Part shown: positions 1-8,484 of the stretch, in pieces
How the letters are laid out: each line of letters begins with the position of its first letter
Position numbering within the stretch: the stretch's first letter is position 1
Origin: Vibrio sp. CDRSL-10 TSBA
Lineage (GTDB): Bacteria > Pseudomonadota > Gammaproteobacteria > Enterobacterales > Vibrionaceae
DNA length: 64,000 nucleotides
Assembly: GCA_039696685.1 (NCBI GenBank)
Contig: CP155565.1
Coordinates: 620,001-684,000 of the forward strand
Direction: 5' to 3'
The notes under the pieces: generated by a model
Seen by the model: only the letters and a program-made list of their open reading frames with translations
Database searches by the model: none
What the model was told of the DNA's origin: nothing
Program-made: the position numbers and the translations under genes

Positions 1-182
1 GAAACTGACGCTGCTAAGCTTACGAAATTTTGATTCTCAGCTCTCAAAAGTACATCTCTTTGTTCGATCCAGATCAAAACTCTTTATTGTCAGGCTAGTA
101 TTCATTACAGAGCATGCTTTGCTAGCGATAAAGGTTAAAAAGTCATCGCAGTCGTCACGTAACGTACATGGAGAGCACATTG

Positions 183-1731
183 ATGGAACCTATCCCGGGC
201 TCAGCTCCTCAATCCCATAATAAGGTCCTCGATCTCATCGTAGTCGGAGGCGGTATTAATGGTGCAGGTATCGCTGCCGACGCTGCGGGGCGCGGACTGA
301 AAGTGGGTCTTTACGATGCGCAGGATTTTGCTGGCGCAACGTCATCAGCCAGTTCAAAACTGATTCACGGCGGTCTGCGTTATCTTGAACAGTATGAGTT
401 TAGCTTAGTGAGTGAAGCCCTTACCGAGCGTGAAATTCTTTTAAAAAAAGCACCGCATCTCATTAAAGCGATGCGCCTGCGCTTACCTTACCGGCCCTCT
501 CTCCGCCCTTCCTGGTTACTCCGTGCCGGGCTGTTTTTATACGACAGCCTCAGCCGCCGCAGCTCTCTGCCAGGCAGCCATAAAGTGCGTTTACCGGCAG
601 GTACGGTGACCAAACCGGAACTCACAACCGGATTTGAATATTCCGACTGCTGGGCGGACGATGCGCGTCTGGTACTGGCCAATGTCATGCAAGCCAAAGA
701 AATGGGCAGTGAAGTGATCAACTATTGCCGGGTCGTCAGTGCAAAACGTAACGGCACCATATGGGAAGTTGAACTGTTTGATGAACGTCATCAGCGTTCA
801 TTTAACCGTGAGTGCCGGGTCTTGGTAAATGCTACTGGCCCTTGGGTACGCTGCTTTTTTCATGATCACCTGCATCTCAGCTCCCCTTATGGTATCCGAC
901 TGGTAAAAGGGTCGCATATTATTGTGCCCAAGATTCACTCTGAACCCTACGCCTACGTGCTGCAAAATCACGATAAACGACTGGTTGTCGTAGTCCCATA
1001 TCTCGACAAGTATTCGATGATTGGCACGACTGACGTCGAATACCAGGGCGATCCGCGTCAGGTCAAGATCTCCGACGATGAGAAACAGTACCTCATCGAC
1101 GTTGTGAACCAGCACTTTGTTAAAAACATCTGTAAAAACGATATCATTCATGAATTCAGCGGTGTTCGTCCCCTGCTGGATGATGAGGCTGTCACACCGC
1201 AACGCGTCACCCGTGACTACACCCTGGCATTGGATAACAAGAAACCACCAGGCCCCGCTCTTATCTGTTTTTGGTGGCAAGCTGACCACTTACCGTAAAC
1301 TGGCTGAAATCGCGATGCATCAGCTTCAACCGTGTTTCCCGCACATGAAGCCGGACTGGACCAGCCAGGCACCATTACCGGGCGGAGAAGAGTTCAATTT
1401 CCATCGCTTGCTGAGAGAATGCAAACAACGCTATCCGTTTATCGGTGAGAGTTTACTGGAACGTTGGCTTAACTGTTACGGCAGCCGTATCCGCACTTTA
1501 CTGGCCGGAGTCTGTCAGCCGGAAGATCTCGGTCAGGCTTTCAGCCCGTCTCTGTATCAGATAGAAGTCGATTATCTCGCTGAGCATGAATGGGTGTTCA
1601 GTGCACAAGATCTTTTCTGGCGCCGAACCAAGCTCGGTTTAGATCATGATGAACAAACCATTGAGCTGGTTGAACGTTACCTGAAAAAGCGTCGTCATCG
1701 GTTAAGAACCAATCTCAAGGCAGTCAGTTAA
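183..1731 (+). CDS. glpD: Aerobic glycerol-3-phosphate dehydrogenase
   Basis: Membrane-associated FAD enzyme that oxidises glycerol-3-phosphate to dihydroxyacetone phosphate and passes electrons to quinone. The N-terminus has the FAD-binding GGGINGAG motif (about residues 22-29) followed by the family signature ATSSASSKLIHGGLRYLE. The reading frame breaks at GAAAC 1241-1245; dropping one A joins the first part to the conserved APLLSVFGGKLTTYRKLAE block and gives about 515 aa, normal for GlpD. The ATG at 183 has GGAGAG eight bases upstream; an in-frame ATG at 168 has no ribosome site, so 183 is preferred. It stands alone, with no glpF/glpK in the window. Confidence 0.93.
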
Positions 1732-1792
1732 ATTTGGCTCTGAAAGCGTCAAACCTTTAAGGCTTTAAGCGTTTTCATCTGATTTCAGAACA

Positions 1793-1870
1793 AAAGACCT
1801 CACTGTTGAAGCAAACAATCACTGTTAAAACAAACATTCATTGTTGAAACAAGCAAGCAGCGAGGTCTTT
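1793..1870. repeat. Three 19-bp direct repeats inside an inverted repeat
   Basis: Three tandem units of 19 bp (1801-1819, 1820-1838, 1839-1857; first unit cactgttgaagcaaacaat) are enclosed by AAAGACCT and AGGTCTTT arms. The element sits just after glpD and could fold as a large hairpin, perhaps serving as a transcription end for glpD and the convergent HPP gene. Confidence 0.6.
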
Positions 1871-1951
1871 AGCTTTGTAGGGCGATACCAATTCAGCCAA
1901 TCAGGTTTGCGTGGCTATCGTAGTACTTTCGCATGGCTGCAAGTTACTGCC

Positions 1952-2413
1952 TTAGGCTTTACTCGCCGCCAGAGTACGGTTTTGACACACTTTGGCCAGC
2001 TTACCGCACAACACAATAATCACAGCGCCCAGCAGCACAGGAGTCACCAGGAATGACCAGCTTTGACCTGTCAGCATGATCAACAGCGGATTCGCTCCGG
2101 CAGGCGGATGCGTGGTTTTGGTCACCAGCATCGCAGAGATAGCCAGCCCGGTTGCACACGCCAGACTCCAGGGTTCAACCGGCACAAAATGCACAAACAC
2201 TAAGCCAATCGTTGCCGTGATCAGGTGGCCGATAATAACGTTTTTCGGTTGAGCTAACGGACTGTCCGGCACCCCGAATACCAACACTGCGGTTGCACCA
2301 AAGGGTGCCATGAGCCACAGACCATGACCACTCCATGCATCTGCATAGGATAAAACTCCAATCGCGAATGTTGCCGCGATACCTGCCAATAACGCTGATT
2401 TTATATGATTCAT
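1952..2413 (-). CDS. HPP family integral membrane protein
   Basis: About 153 residues, mostly hydrophobic, with four probable membrane segments and the family signature THPPAGANPLL near residue 113 (the HPP motif). Relatives in cyanobacteria and plants have been linked to nitrite transport, but for bacterial single-domain members the substrate is unknown, so none is assigned. The start at 2413 is chosen because AGGAAG lies just upstream and the longer frame runs through the operator sequences at 2429-2472. It is divergent from the TetR gene at 2598 and is the likely target of that repressor. Confidence 0.8.
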   Translation of the reverse strand: MNHIKSALLAGIAATFAIGVLSYADAWSGHGLWLMAPFGATAVLVFGVPDSPLAQPKNVIIGHLITATIGLVFVHFVPVEPWSLACATGLAISAMLVTKTTHPPAGANPLLIMLTGQSWSFLVTPVLLGAVIIVLCGKLAKVCQNRTLAASKA

Positions 2414-2428
2414 TGTTGCTTCCTTTAG

Positions 2429-2472
2429 GTAGACCACTCTGTCTACCCGCAAGAGTAGACAAAGTGGTCTAC
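2429..2472. promoter_or_regulatory. Twin palindromic operators for the adjacent TetR regulator
   Basis: Two 18-bp palindromic boxes of the form GTAGAC-N6-GTCTAC occupy 2429-2446 and 2455-2472, 26 bp apart, and are also inverted copies of each other with one mismatch. They lie 16-60 bp upstream of the HPP gene start, where a promoter would be expected, and between it and the divergent TetR gene. TAGAC/GTCTA operators are known for several TetR-family repressors; assignment to this regulator is inferred from position. Confidence 0.8.
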
Positions 2473-2597
2473 CTATGTCAAGATGCTTTTGTCCACAAAA
2501 TTGGTGGTGATATCCCAAACAAGTTGGAGTTACAGCGAACAGCGCTGCAGCTTCAAGTAAAAAGGGGATAAATCAGGATACTAAAAGGAAGTCTCTG

Positions 2598-3161
2598 ATG
2601 AATGATAAACGAGAGCTGTTAATTGAAACCGCACTAACCCTGTTTTACCGCCACGGGATCCGCGCGGTAGGTATCAATGAAGTTCTCAAACAGTCCGGTA
2701 TCGCCAAAAAGACGCTTTATCATCATTTCGCCGGTAAAGAAGAACTGATCGCTGCCGCACTGGAGCACCGTGACACGCTGTTTTATGGCTGGTTAAGCGC
2801 AGAAATGGCCCAGTACTCTCCGGGGCTGCCTGCCATCAAAGGGCTATTCGCTGCACTGGATCGTTGGTTGCATGGCGATGTTGAGCAGCTGAGTCCGTTC
2901 CGGGGCTGCTTTTTTATCAATACTGCCGTGGAATATGGGCAGGAAGCTGAAGGGCTAAGAGAAACGTGCCAGCAGCATAAACAGAAGGTTCGCACCCTGA
3001 TTCAATCTTGCCTCACAGAAAAACAGCAAGCGCAGCCGGGGCTGCTCGATACCTTGTGTCTGTTGAAAGAAGGCGCGATCGTGACTGCTCAGGTCAATAA
3101 CGACAGTAACGCCGCCCGTGCCTGTCTGCCGTTATTAGAAAGTCTGCTTGGTGAAGCCTGA
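2598..3161 (+). CDS. TetR-family transcriptional regulator
   Basis: 187 residues. The N-terminal helix-turn-helix is typical of TetR (GINEVLKQSGIAKKTLYHHF, residues about 24-43, then GKEELIAAAL). The C-terminal ligand domain holds the FRGCFFINTAVEY stretch seen in a common TetR subgroup. AAGGAAG lies well placed before the ATG. It is divergent from the HPP membrane protein gene, with the twin palindromes at 2429-2472 between them, so it probably represses that gene and itself. The inducer is unknown; relatives respond to reactive electrophiles or to drugs. Confidence 0.9.
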   Translation: MNDKRELLIETALTLFYRHGIRAVGINEVLKQSGIAKKTLYHHFAGKEELIAAALEHRDTLFYGWLSAEMAQYSPGLPAIKGLFAALDRWLHGDVEQLSPFRGCFFINTAVEYGQEAEGLRETCQQHKQKVRTLIQSCLTEKQQAQPGLLDTLCLLKEGAIVTAQVNNDSNAARACLPLLESLLGEA

Positions 3162-3212
3162 ACCTTGTATCATTAGCAAAGGACAGGCCTGAACAAGCGG
3201 TTAAACCCGGCC

Positions 3213-3753
3213 TCAGTGACAGATTTCATAGGTGGTCATCGCTTTGATCGGTACCCGAAAGCTGGAGATATGAGACAAAACATAAGAGTGGTGATGGCGA
3301 ATCAGCTCTGCCGATGCATGCGGTTTATCGTGAGTGGTATGAGCATCGGTGGCCACAATGATCGAGTAACCCAAAGCTGCCGCACGTCTGGCACTGGTAT
3401 CCACACAAAAATCAGAAGCGTAACCACACACAATCAACTCATCCACATCCTGCTCTTCGAGCAGAGCCCGCAGATCGGTATGGTGAAATGAATCCGGGGT
3501 CGTTTTGCGCACAAACAGATCGCCGTCTTCGGTATGGATATCATGCTGGAGTTGCCAGCCTTCACTGTCATACTTCAACTGGGCATACTCCGGCTCTTCG
3601 TGCTGAACAAAGATAACCGGGTAACCTTTCACCCTGGCCCAGGAAACTCAATGTATTGATATTGCGTACCACCTCTTTCGCGGCATACGGCTTGGGCTCC
3701 TGCTCAAACAGAGACTCCTGAACATCAATAATCAATAGCGCTTTGTTTTTCAT
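3213..3753 (-). CDS. Isochorismatase-like cysteine hydrolase
   Basis: Small cysteine hydrolase of about 179 aa. The N-terminus ALLIIDVQ carries the catalytic Asp, and CGYASDFCVDTSARRA carries the nucleophilic Cys region (C..D.CV). The substrate (nicotinamide, ureido compounds and so on) cannot be told from sequence. The frame breaks at GAAAC 3643-3647; removing one base joins NTLSS to WARVKGYPVIFVQHEEPEY, as the family expects. The start at 3753 gives MKNKALLIIDVQ; the longer upstream frame has no family similarity. It lies upstream of nothing co-directional, but follows the DJ-1 gene in the same direction. Confidence 0.85.
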
Positions 3754-3845
3754 TTTCCACCCCCTGTCACGGGCATCACCCTCGCCTTCGTGTTGGCAAG
3801 TAATACAAACTTCCATCTCAAGCATAAGCTACGCAGAGGATTTCT

Positions 3846-4430
3846 TCACGGCTGAGTTTTATTCCAGTCATACTCCATCTGGTGTGCCGTTTGCTCTGCC
3901 AGCGCCAGAGATGCCAGTTTGGATACCAGATACAAACTCATATCAATGCCGGCAGATATGCCCGCTGACGTGGTAATCCGTTCATCAGCAGCAACCCAGC
4001 GGCATTTTTGCTTCACATCCAGTTGCGGAAACCTCGCTTTAAGATCAGCGATATCTTCCCAATGGGTGGTGACCAAATGGTCAGTCAGAACTCCCGCCTG
4101 AGCGAGCAAAAAGGCTCCGGTACACACAGAGGCAACCTGACTGGCCTGTGCAGATACGCATCGAATCCAGTCGATCACTGCCGGCTTTTCCAGTTCAAAA
4201 GTGTGCACGCCACCGACCACGATCAATAAATCAATCGGCGGATGATCCGCAAAACTGTAATGAGGGTTAACCAAAAAGTTGCCGCGCGCTTTGACCAACA
4301 CGTCATCCTGCGCCACAAAAAAGATATTCCAGTCATTCCCGGCTAAACGTTTAGCCGTGCTGAAAACTTCAAACGGGCCGGAGAAGTCCAATACTTCGGC
4401 CTCATCATAGATGTAGATACCAATATTCAT
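3846..4430 (-). CDS. DJ-1/PfpI family protein
   Basis: 194 residues with the glutamine-amidotransferase-like fold: an N-terminal GIYIYDEAEVLDFSGPFEVF strand-helix and the nucleophile elbow SVCTGAFLLAQAG with the conserved Cys near residue 103, then TTHWEDIADL. This arrangement matches isonitrile-hydratase-like or AraC-fused members of the DJ-1 superfamily, here without the AraC domain. Exact reaction unknown. It is followed by the isochorismatase-like gene and preceded by the OsmC gene (gap 13 bp), so the three may be co-transcribed as a small stress or detoxification group. Confidence 0.85.
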   Translation of the reverse strand: MNIGIYIYDEAEVLDFSGPFEVFSTAKRLAGNDWNIFFVAQDDVLVKARGNFLVNPHYSFADHPPIDLLIVVGGVHTFELEKPAVIDWIRCVSAQASQVASVCTGAFLLAQAGVLTDHLVTTHWEDIADLKARFPQLDVKQKCRWVAADERITTSAGISAGIDMSLYLVSKLASLALAEQTAHQMEYDWNKTQP

Positions 4431-4443
4431 TCTGACAGCCTGC

Positions 4444-4911
4444 TTAAAGGATAATTTCGGTGGTCACTTCCGTTTTGACCGAGTTGGCAATAAAACAGTT
4501 CTCGTGAGACTGATGGTGCATTTTTTCCAGCATAGCGATACTGGGTTGTGATTGACCGGAAAAGACAATTTTGGGCCTCAGCACCACTTTGGTCAGTGCT
4601 TCCCGACCCTGCTCGTTTTTTTCCAGTGTCCCGACTGCATTATCCTGATACAACTCAACCACAAAGCGCTTTTTTGCCGCAATCGACAAAAAAACCAACA
4701 TATGGCAACTGGATAGCGCGGCAATCATCGCTTCTTCCGGGTCAACGTTAGCGGCAACCGAATAAGGCAGCGGCACTACATCCGGTGACGCGGAAGCGCC
4801 GACTTTGGCACCACCGTCGAACTGCCATTCATGACCGCGACTGTATTTATTATCACTAAAAATTTCATCAGCTTGACGCTGCCACGTAACCGTAGCGGTG
4901 TGTTGAGACAT
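4444..4911 (-). CDS. OsmC-family peroxiredoxin
   Basis: 155 residues. OsmC/Ohr proteins reduce organic and fatty-acid hydroperoxides with a Cys pair. The resolving region SSCHMLVFLSIAAKKR (Cys near residue 68) and a second Cys in HENCFIANSV (near residue 138) are both present, and PEEAMIAALSSCHM is a family hallmark. It is closer to the OsmC-like group often annotated YhfA/OsmC than to Ohr. It lies 13 bp upstream of the DJ-1/PfpI gene and 13 bp after the LysE gene, all on the minus strand. Confidence 0.88.
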   Translation of the reverse strand: MSQHTATVTWQRQADEIFSDNKYSRGHEWQFDGGAKVGASASPDVVPLPYSVAANVDPEEAMIAALSSCHMLVFLSIAAKKRFVVELYQDNAVGTLEKNEQGREALTKVVLRPKIVFSGQSQPSIAMLEKMHHQSHENCFIANSVKTEVTTEIIL

Positions 4912-4924
4912 GAATACTCCAAAA

Positions 4925-5555
4925 TCAGGTTCTAGATACGCTGGTCAGCCAAGCCCCGGCGCCAATAAATACTCCGCCGGTCAGGCGATTAAACAGTCGA
5001 GCCCGCCCCTTGGCCAAAATCCAGGTCGAAGACTTTGCACCCAGATAAGCGTAAAAACAGAGCCACGACAGCTCCATGATCATAAAGGTCGAAGCAAAAA
5101 TCAGATATTGAGAAAGCAGAGGAGCCTGTGGCTGAATAAATTGCGGAAACAAAGCGGTAAAAAACAGGATTGCCTTAGGATTGCTGGCTCCCACCACCAA
5201 TCCGGACAAATAATGAGCGCCAAACCCCGCAGAAGACACCGACTGACCCGATGCCATCTGATAGTCATCTTGCTTCGATGTCAGTGCTTTAAAGCCTAGA
5301 TAAGCGAGATACCCGGCTCCACACCATTTCACCAGATTAAAAATCAGCTCCGAAGAGGCAATTACCACCCCGAGGCCGGTAAATGACAAGGTCATGATAC
5401 AAGTAATAGCACTGAGGCTGCCTAAAGCGGTCATAAAGGCTTTACGCCAACCTGAGGTGACACCTTTGGTCATGCACAGCAAAGAAACTCGGTCCGGGCG
5501 AAGCCGTCAAAACCAATACCGCCAACGCATAAATCAACCAGGTTTCAATAGACAT
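4925..5555 (-). CDS. LysE/RhtB-family amino-acid exporter
   Basis: Inner-membrane exporter of about 209 aa with roughly six hydrophobic segments. The family signature near the N-terminus is TASPGPS followed by LLCMTKGVTSGWRKAF, and NPKAILFFTALFPQFI is typical of RhtB/LeuE members. The frame breaks at GAAAC 5484-5488; repairing it recovers the first 24 residues (MSIETWLIYALAVLVLTASP), which contain the conserved Pro-Gly-Pro and start at an ATG at 5555. Likely exports homoserine, threonine or related amino acids; substrate unproven. First gene of the minus-strand run with OsmC and DJ-1. Confidence 0.87.
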
Positions 5556-5699
5556 AGTGAACACTCCTTGATCACTTGAGATCATCCTTCCAGAACCGAT
5601 AACGTCTGCAAGGATTCACTGAAAGAACGATGATATGCAACCTTTCCATAGTCGCACTCTGTTCACCATATACGCATTCCGGTGAAATGTTAATTAAAT

Positions 5700-6179
5700 T
5701 CAGGCCGATAAAATGCCGGTTTGAAATAGACGCTGATATTCTGCCAGAGCCAGTTTGTCTGCGCGGGTATCGACCCAATCCGGATTGATCGGGCGCCAGA
5801 ATACCTCTTCCGCTTCATGACAGCCGATTTCGCCCTGCCAGGCAGGAACCACATAGTAGTGCAGCAATTGCAGTTCATTGGTGGGATGGTAAAGGGAACA
5901 GAGATAGACAAACTCCGTTGGCGTTATCGCCAACTCCTCCATTAACTCGCGCAACAGTGCCTCTTGCTGAGATTCACCGGCTTCAATATGCCCGCCGGGT
6001 ATCGCCACCAGATTGGGGTCGCAACTTTTTTCAGCCGAGCGCTTTTCCAGCAGTACCTGATTGTCTTTCACGACCAGAAAAGAGACGCATTGATACACTT
6101 CCATGCCTGTTTCCGTCCAATAATCATTAAAGAATTCACATTTCTGGCTCACGCCATTCCGGGTTGAAAACGAGTCCAT
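5700..6179 (-). CDS. NUDIX hydrolase
   Basis: Nucleoside-diphosphate-X hydrolase. The Nudix box is clear: GGHIEAGESQQEALLRELMEEL (G-x5-E-x7-RE-x2-EE) near residues 67-88. The core domain begins at EVYQCVSFLVVKDNQVLLEKR. The start is uncertain: the ATG at 6179 has no good ribosome site, a GTG at 6152 and an ATG at 6104 are alternatives; the residues between 6152 and 6104 (SQKCEFFNDYW) look like real protein. Substrate unknown; such orphan Nudix proteins often sanitise oxidised nucleotides or clear signalling nucleotides. Confidence 0.85.
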   Translation of the reverse strand: MDSFSTRNGVSQKCEFFNDYWTETGMEVYQCVSFLVVKDNQVLLEKRSAEKSCDPNLVAIPGGHIEAGESQQEALLRELMEELAITPTEFVYLCSLYHPTNELQLLHYYVVPAWQGEIGCHEAEEVFWRPINPDWVDTRADKLALAEYQRLFQTGILSA

Positions 6180-6197
6180 CCAAACAAAACCAAGACG

Positions 6198-6572
6198 TCA
6201 GTTTGACCACTGACCACGTTCATCAACCACCAGTTTAGCGTTGTATTTAACGCGCAGCACGCCGCTATCAAAAACCTGATATTCGTAATCATCATTCTGA
6301 AAGTGATATCCCAGAAAACGGCACGGAGTTTTCTTGTCGCCACACAGCAGATGCATTGTCTCGCCCTTTAACTCAATCTCTTCACCACTGAGTTTAGAAC
6401 GCCCGTGATAAGTGACATCGTCACAAGTAACCTGGCCTTCACCGCAATGGGGCGTAATGGTTACCACATAATTGGTTGTGGTCAGTATGCCCGCCCATGC
6501 TGGCGATAAAGCTGACATGACAAATCCAGCCAATGCCAGCCCACGTTTACTTAGCGTGTATTTCTCTTTCAT
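6198..6572 (-). CDS. Small secreted protein of unknown function
   Basis: About 124 residues. An n-region with KEKYTLSKRG, a hydrophobic segment (LALAGFVMSALSPAWA) and a signal-peptidase-like AWA site indicate export to the periplasm. The mature part has four cysteines (HCGEGQVTCDD and LLCGDKKTPCRF) that could form two disulfides. I do not recognise the family. The ATG at 6572 is preferred to the one at 6584 because the signal peptide then starts with Lys-Glu-Lys. It ends 18 bp before the NUDIX frame, suggesting possible co-transcription. Confidence 0.65.
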   Translation of the reverse strand: MKEKYTLSKRGLALAGFVMSALSPAWAGILTTTNYVVTITPHCGEGQVTCDDVTYHGRSKLSGEEIELKGETMHLLCGDKKTPCRFLGYHFQNDDYEYQVFDSGVLRVKYNAKLVVDERGQWSN

Positions 6573-6731
6573 ATCTGCTACCAATCGCTTGATTACTCCG
6601 CCAACTCATGACCAACTAAGCCTTATTACCAATTCAGCGTCTCACTAATTAAGTTATTTACCAGTGAAGCCTCTGCACCGTTAAAGCGACTTTGCCCATG
6701 AAACATACGCCTTGTTCGTCTAACCCTGTGG

Positions 6732-7109
6732 CTATTTCAGCCAATCCAGCGCTTGCTGATAATCATCAAAAAATTGCACTTCACCCGACATAAACCACCC
6801 GGCCAGTTTCGCTGCTTTTTCCTGCCAGCCGGGTCTGCCGTACAGCGCAATCTTATCAAAATCAGCGCCATGATTAAGGCCTAACTTGAAATCATCCCAG
6901 GCAGCTCTCAGCTCCCAGCCATCCAGCTCAGTGGCATCGAGCATGACTCTGACTTTCGGTTCATTAACCTTAATCAGCGCTGCTTCCAGCATCGGGGTCA
7001 TTGCCTGGTAATCACGGTGTGTTAATGTTCCGAACGCTTTGATGGTAACGAAGAACTCATCATCCACTCGATCCAGCCCAATTGAAATACCATGTCTTTG
7101 AGCATTCAT
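6732..7109 (-). CDS. SpoIIAA-like (STAS-fold) protein
   Basis: 125 residues matching the SpoIIAA-like family (DUF3478): VDDEFFVTIKAFGTLTHRDYQAMTPML, then VRVMLDATELDGWELRAAWDDFKLGLNH. Proteins of this family have a STAS/Sec14-like fold; function unknown. The ATG at 7109 is preceded by GGGAGGGTGTT, a strong ribosome site. As given, the sequence also reads it as the C-terminal half of a fusion with the upstream YbaK gene, but that fusion depends on a single extra base at 7161-7165 and is rejected. The gap to the repaired YbaK stop is about 29 bp, so the two are probably one operon. Confidence 0.82.
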   Translation of the reverse strand: MNAQRHGISIGLDRVDDEFFVTIKAFGTLTHRDYQAMTPMLEAALIKVNEPKVRVMLDATELDGWELRAAWDDFKLGLNHGADFDKIALYGRPGWQEKAAKLAGWFMSGEVQFFDDYQQALDWLK

Positions 7110-7138
7110 AACACCCTCCCGCCGTGAAAAAATCAGCA

Positions 7139-7622
7139 TTATTTGGCCAGCTCCACCCAGGTTTCCCTGAGTTAACAGCTCTAAGTCTTTAGAGTGTAGT
7201 TCAAACAATGAATTAGGCGTGCCCGCTGCAGCCCAGATGGCTTCATAAGATTGCAGGGAAGGATCCAGAATCGTGGTCACTTTGGCGTGGTGGGCAACAG
7301 GAGGTACACCACCGATGGCATAGCCGACCTTTTCTCGCACGAAATCGGCATCCGCTTTACCCAGTTTGATACCGGTCGCCTGTTCTACTTTTTTCGTGCA
7401 CACCATATTGGCGCCTGAAGCGACAATCAGAACCGGATCTCCGGTTTGCTTGTCTTTAAAAATAAGAGATTTGGCGATCTGGCCAATTGAACAGCCGACC
7501 GCTTGCGCAGCCTCGGCGGCGGTACGCGTGGAAGCCGGCATTTGTTTCACCACAAACTGCTGCCCGTGCTGAGAAAGAAAATCCTGTACTCGCTGTGACG
7601 AGGCCTTTAACTCGATACTCAT
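7139..7622 (-). CDS. YbaK/ProX-like aminoacyl-tRNA deacylase
   Basis: Trans-editing protein that hydrolyses mischarged aminoacyl-tRNA. About 160 aa after repair. Visible features are AKSLIFKD (conserved Lys), GANMVCTKKVEQATG and GGVPPVAHH, all typical of the YbaK/prolyl-tRNA-editing superfamily. Removing one base from GTTTC at 7161-7165 ends the protein as QGTWVELAK-stop at 7139, the usual end for the family; left as it is, the frame reads on into the next gene. It belongs to the subgroup with the GxxPPxxH element rather than YbaK of E. coli, so the exact tRNA specificity is open. Confidence 0.85.
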
Positions 7623-7795
7623 AACCCTTTCCTTGTTGATATGAACCTACACAACATAACGCGGGAATAAGTCGCGGGCAAGCCGTCAACCATGTTAGTT
7701 TTTCGTAAAGCGATAAAACGCTTTGTTCCTGATATCAGGAACTTGGCCAAGAGGTCGTTTCAGTCTATGACGGACAAAGCATGACGGCCATCATG

Positions 7796-8203
7796 CTAAG
7801 ATTCAGGAGCCCAGGGCTTGAGCTCCACCACATTGCCTTCGGGATCGTGCAGATAAATCGAACGTCCGTAACCCTGAGCACCATACCGTTTGGCAAAATC
7901 AGAATGCTGCACGCCATGGTTGTCTAAATACGCCACCAGCTCTTTTTCATTACGCGGTGTAATCTGCAGACAGAAATGGTCCATATTGCGTCCGTCTTGT
8001 TGCGGTGGTTTACCGCCCTCTTTTCCTAGTGGGCTGTCGACCGTCACAATATCAATTAACGCGTTGCCGGCGCGCAGTTGAGTCAGCCCTTCAGGCAACT
8101 CACGCTCAACCGGACAACCAAGTACATCCCGATAAAACTTCAGCATCTGCTCCAGCTGCGTGGTTCGTACCACGACATGATCAAGCCCTTGTATCTCTAT
8201 CAT
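7796..8203 (-). CDS. VOC-family (glyoxalase/dioxygenase-like) protein
   Basis: 135 residues with the paired beta-alpha-beta-beta-beta motifs of the vicinal oxygen chelate superfamily. Metal-ligand candidates are the His in GLDHVVVRT, a His in NMDHFCLQI and the Glu in GNVVELKPW. Related proteins are annotated lactoylglutathione-lyase-like or virulence protein STM3117-like. The ATG at 8203 follows GGAG with nine bases spacing; the frame also opens at a TTG six bases earlier. Substrate unknown. It is a single-gene unit, with the three GTATAC repeats directly upstream. Confidence 0.85.
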   Translation of the reverse strand: MIEIQGLDHVVVRTTQLEQMLKFYRDVLGCPVERELPEGLTQLRAGNALIDIVTVDSPLGKEGGKPPQQDGRNMDHFCLQITPRNEKELVAYLDNHGVQHSDFAKRYGAQGYGRSIYLHDPEGNVVELKPWAPES

Positions 8204-8231
8204 GGACAATTCTCCGTTCCGTTCTCAGTTA

Positions 8232-8280
8232 TTTTACGTATACAGCGTTATTTTAAGTATACGGAATGTTTTACGTATAC
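8232..8280. promoter_or_regulatory. Three phased TTTTA(C/A)GTATAC repeats upstream of the VOC gene
   Basis: TTTTACGTATAC at 8232-8243, TTTTAAGTATAC at 8251-8262 and TTTTACGTATAC at 8269-8280, spaced 18-19 bp. Each contains the palindrome GTATAC. They lie 30-80 bp upstream of the VOC-family gene start, the position of an operator or promoter array. The binding protein is unknown. The remaining intergenic DNA up to trmK (8281-8484) shows no other clear structure. Confidence 0.5.
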
Positions 8281-8484
8281 CTGCCCCACACGTAGCTTGT
8301 TGCAATCAAGCATCAAGTCAAAGTGAACCTGAAATCGTTCAAAAAAAAGCAAGCAACAGATTAAGTAAAGCAGAGAAAATTGATTCGCCAAACCGGCCGA
8401 AATCACTACAATGTCAGCGCACCAAAGCAAGCTCCGCTTTTCGACCATTTATACACTGCTGATAAAACTAACTAGTCACTTCCG

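Noticed and set aside
61..100. Possible CRP site upstream of glpD
   Set aside because: The TGTTC...GATCA match is too weak to call.
6732..7622. Single fused YbaK-SpoIIAA protein
   Set aside because: Depends on one extra base at 7161-7165; the repaired frame ends normally and the second gene has its own ribosome site.
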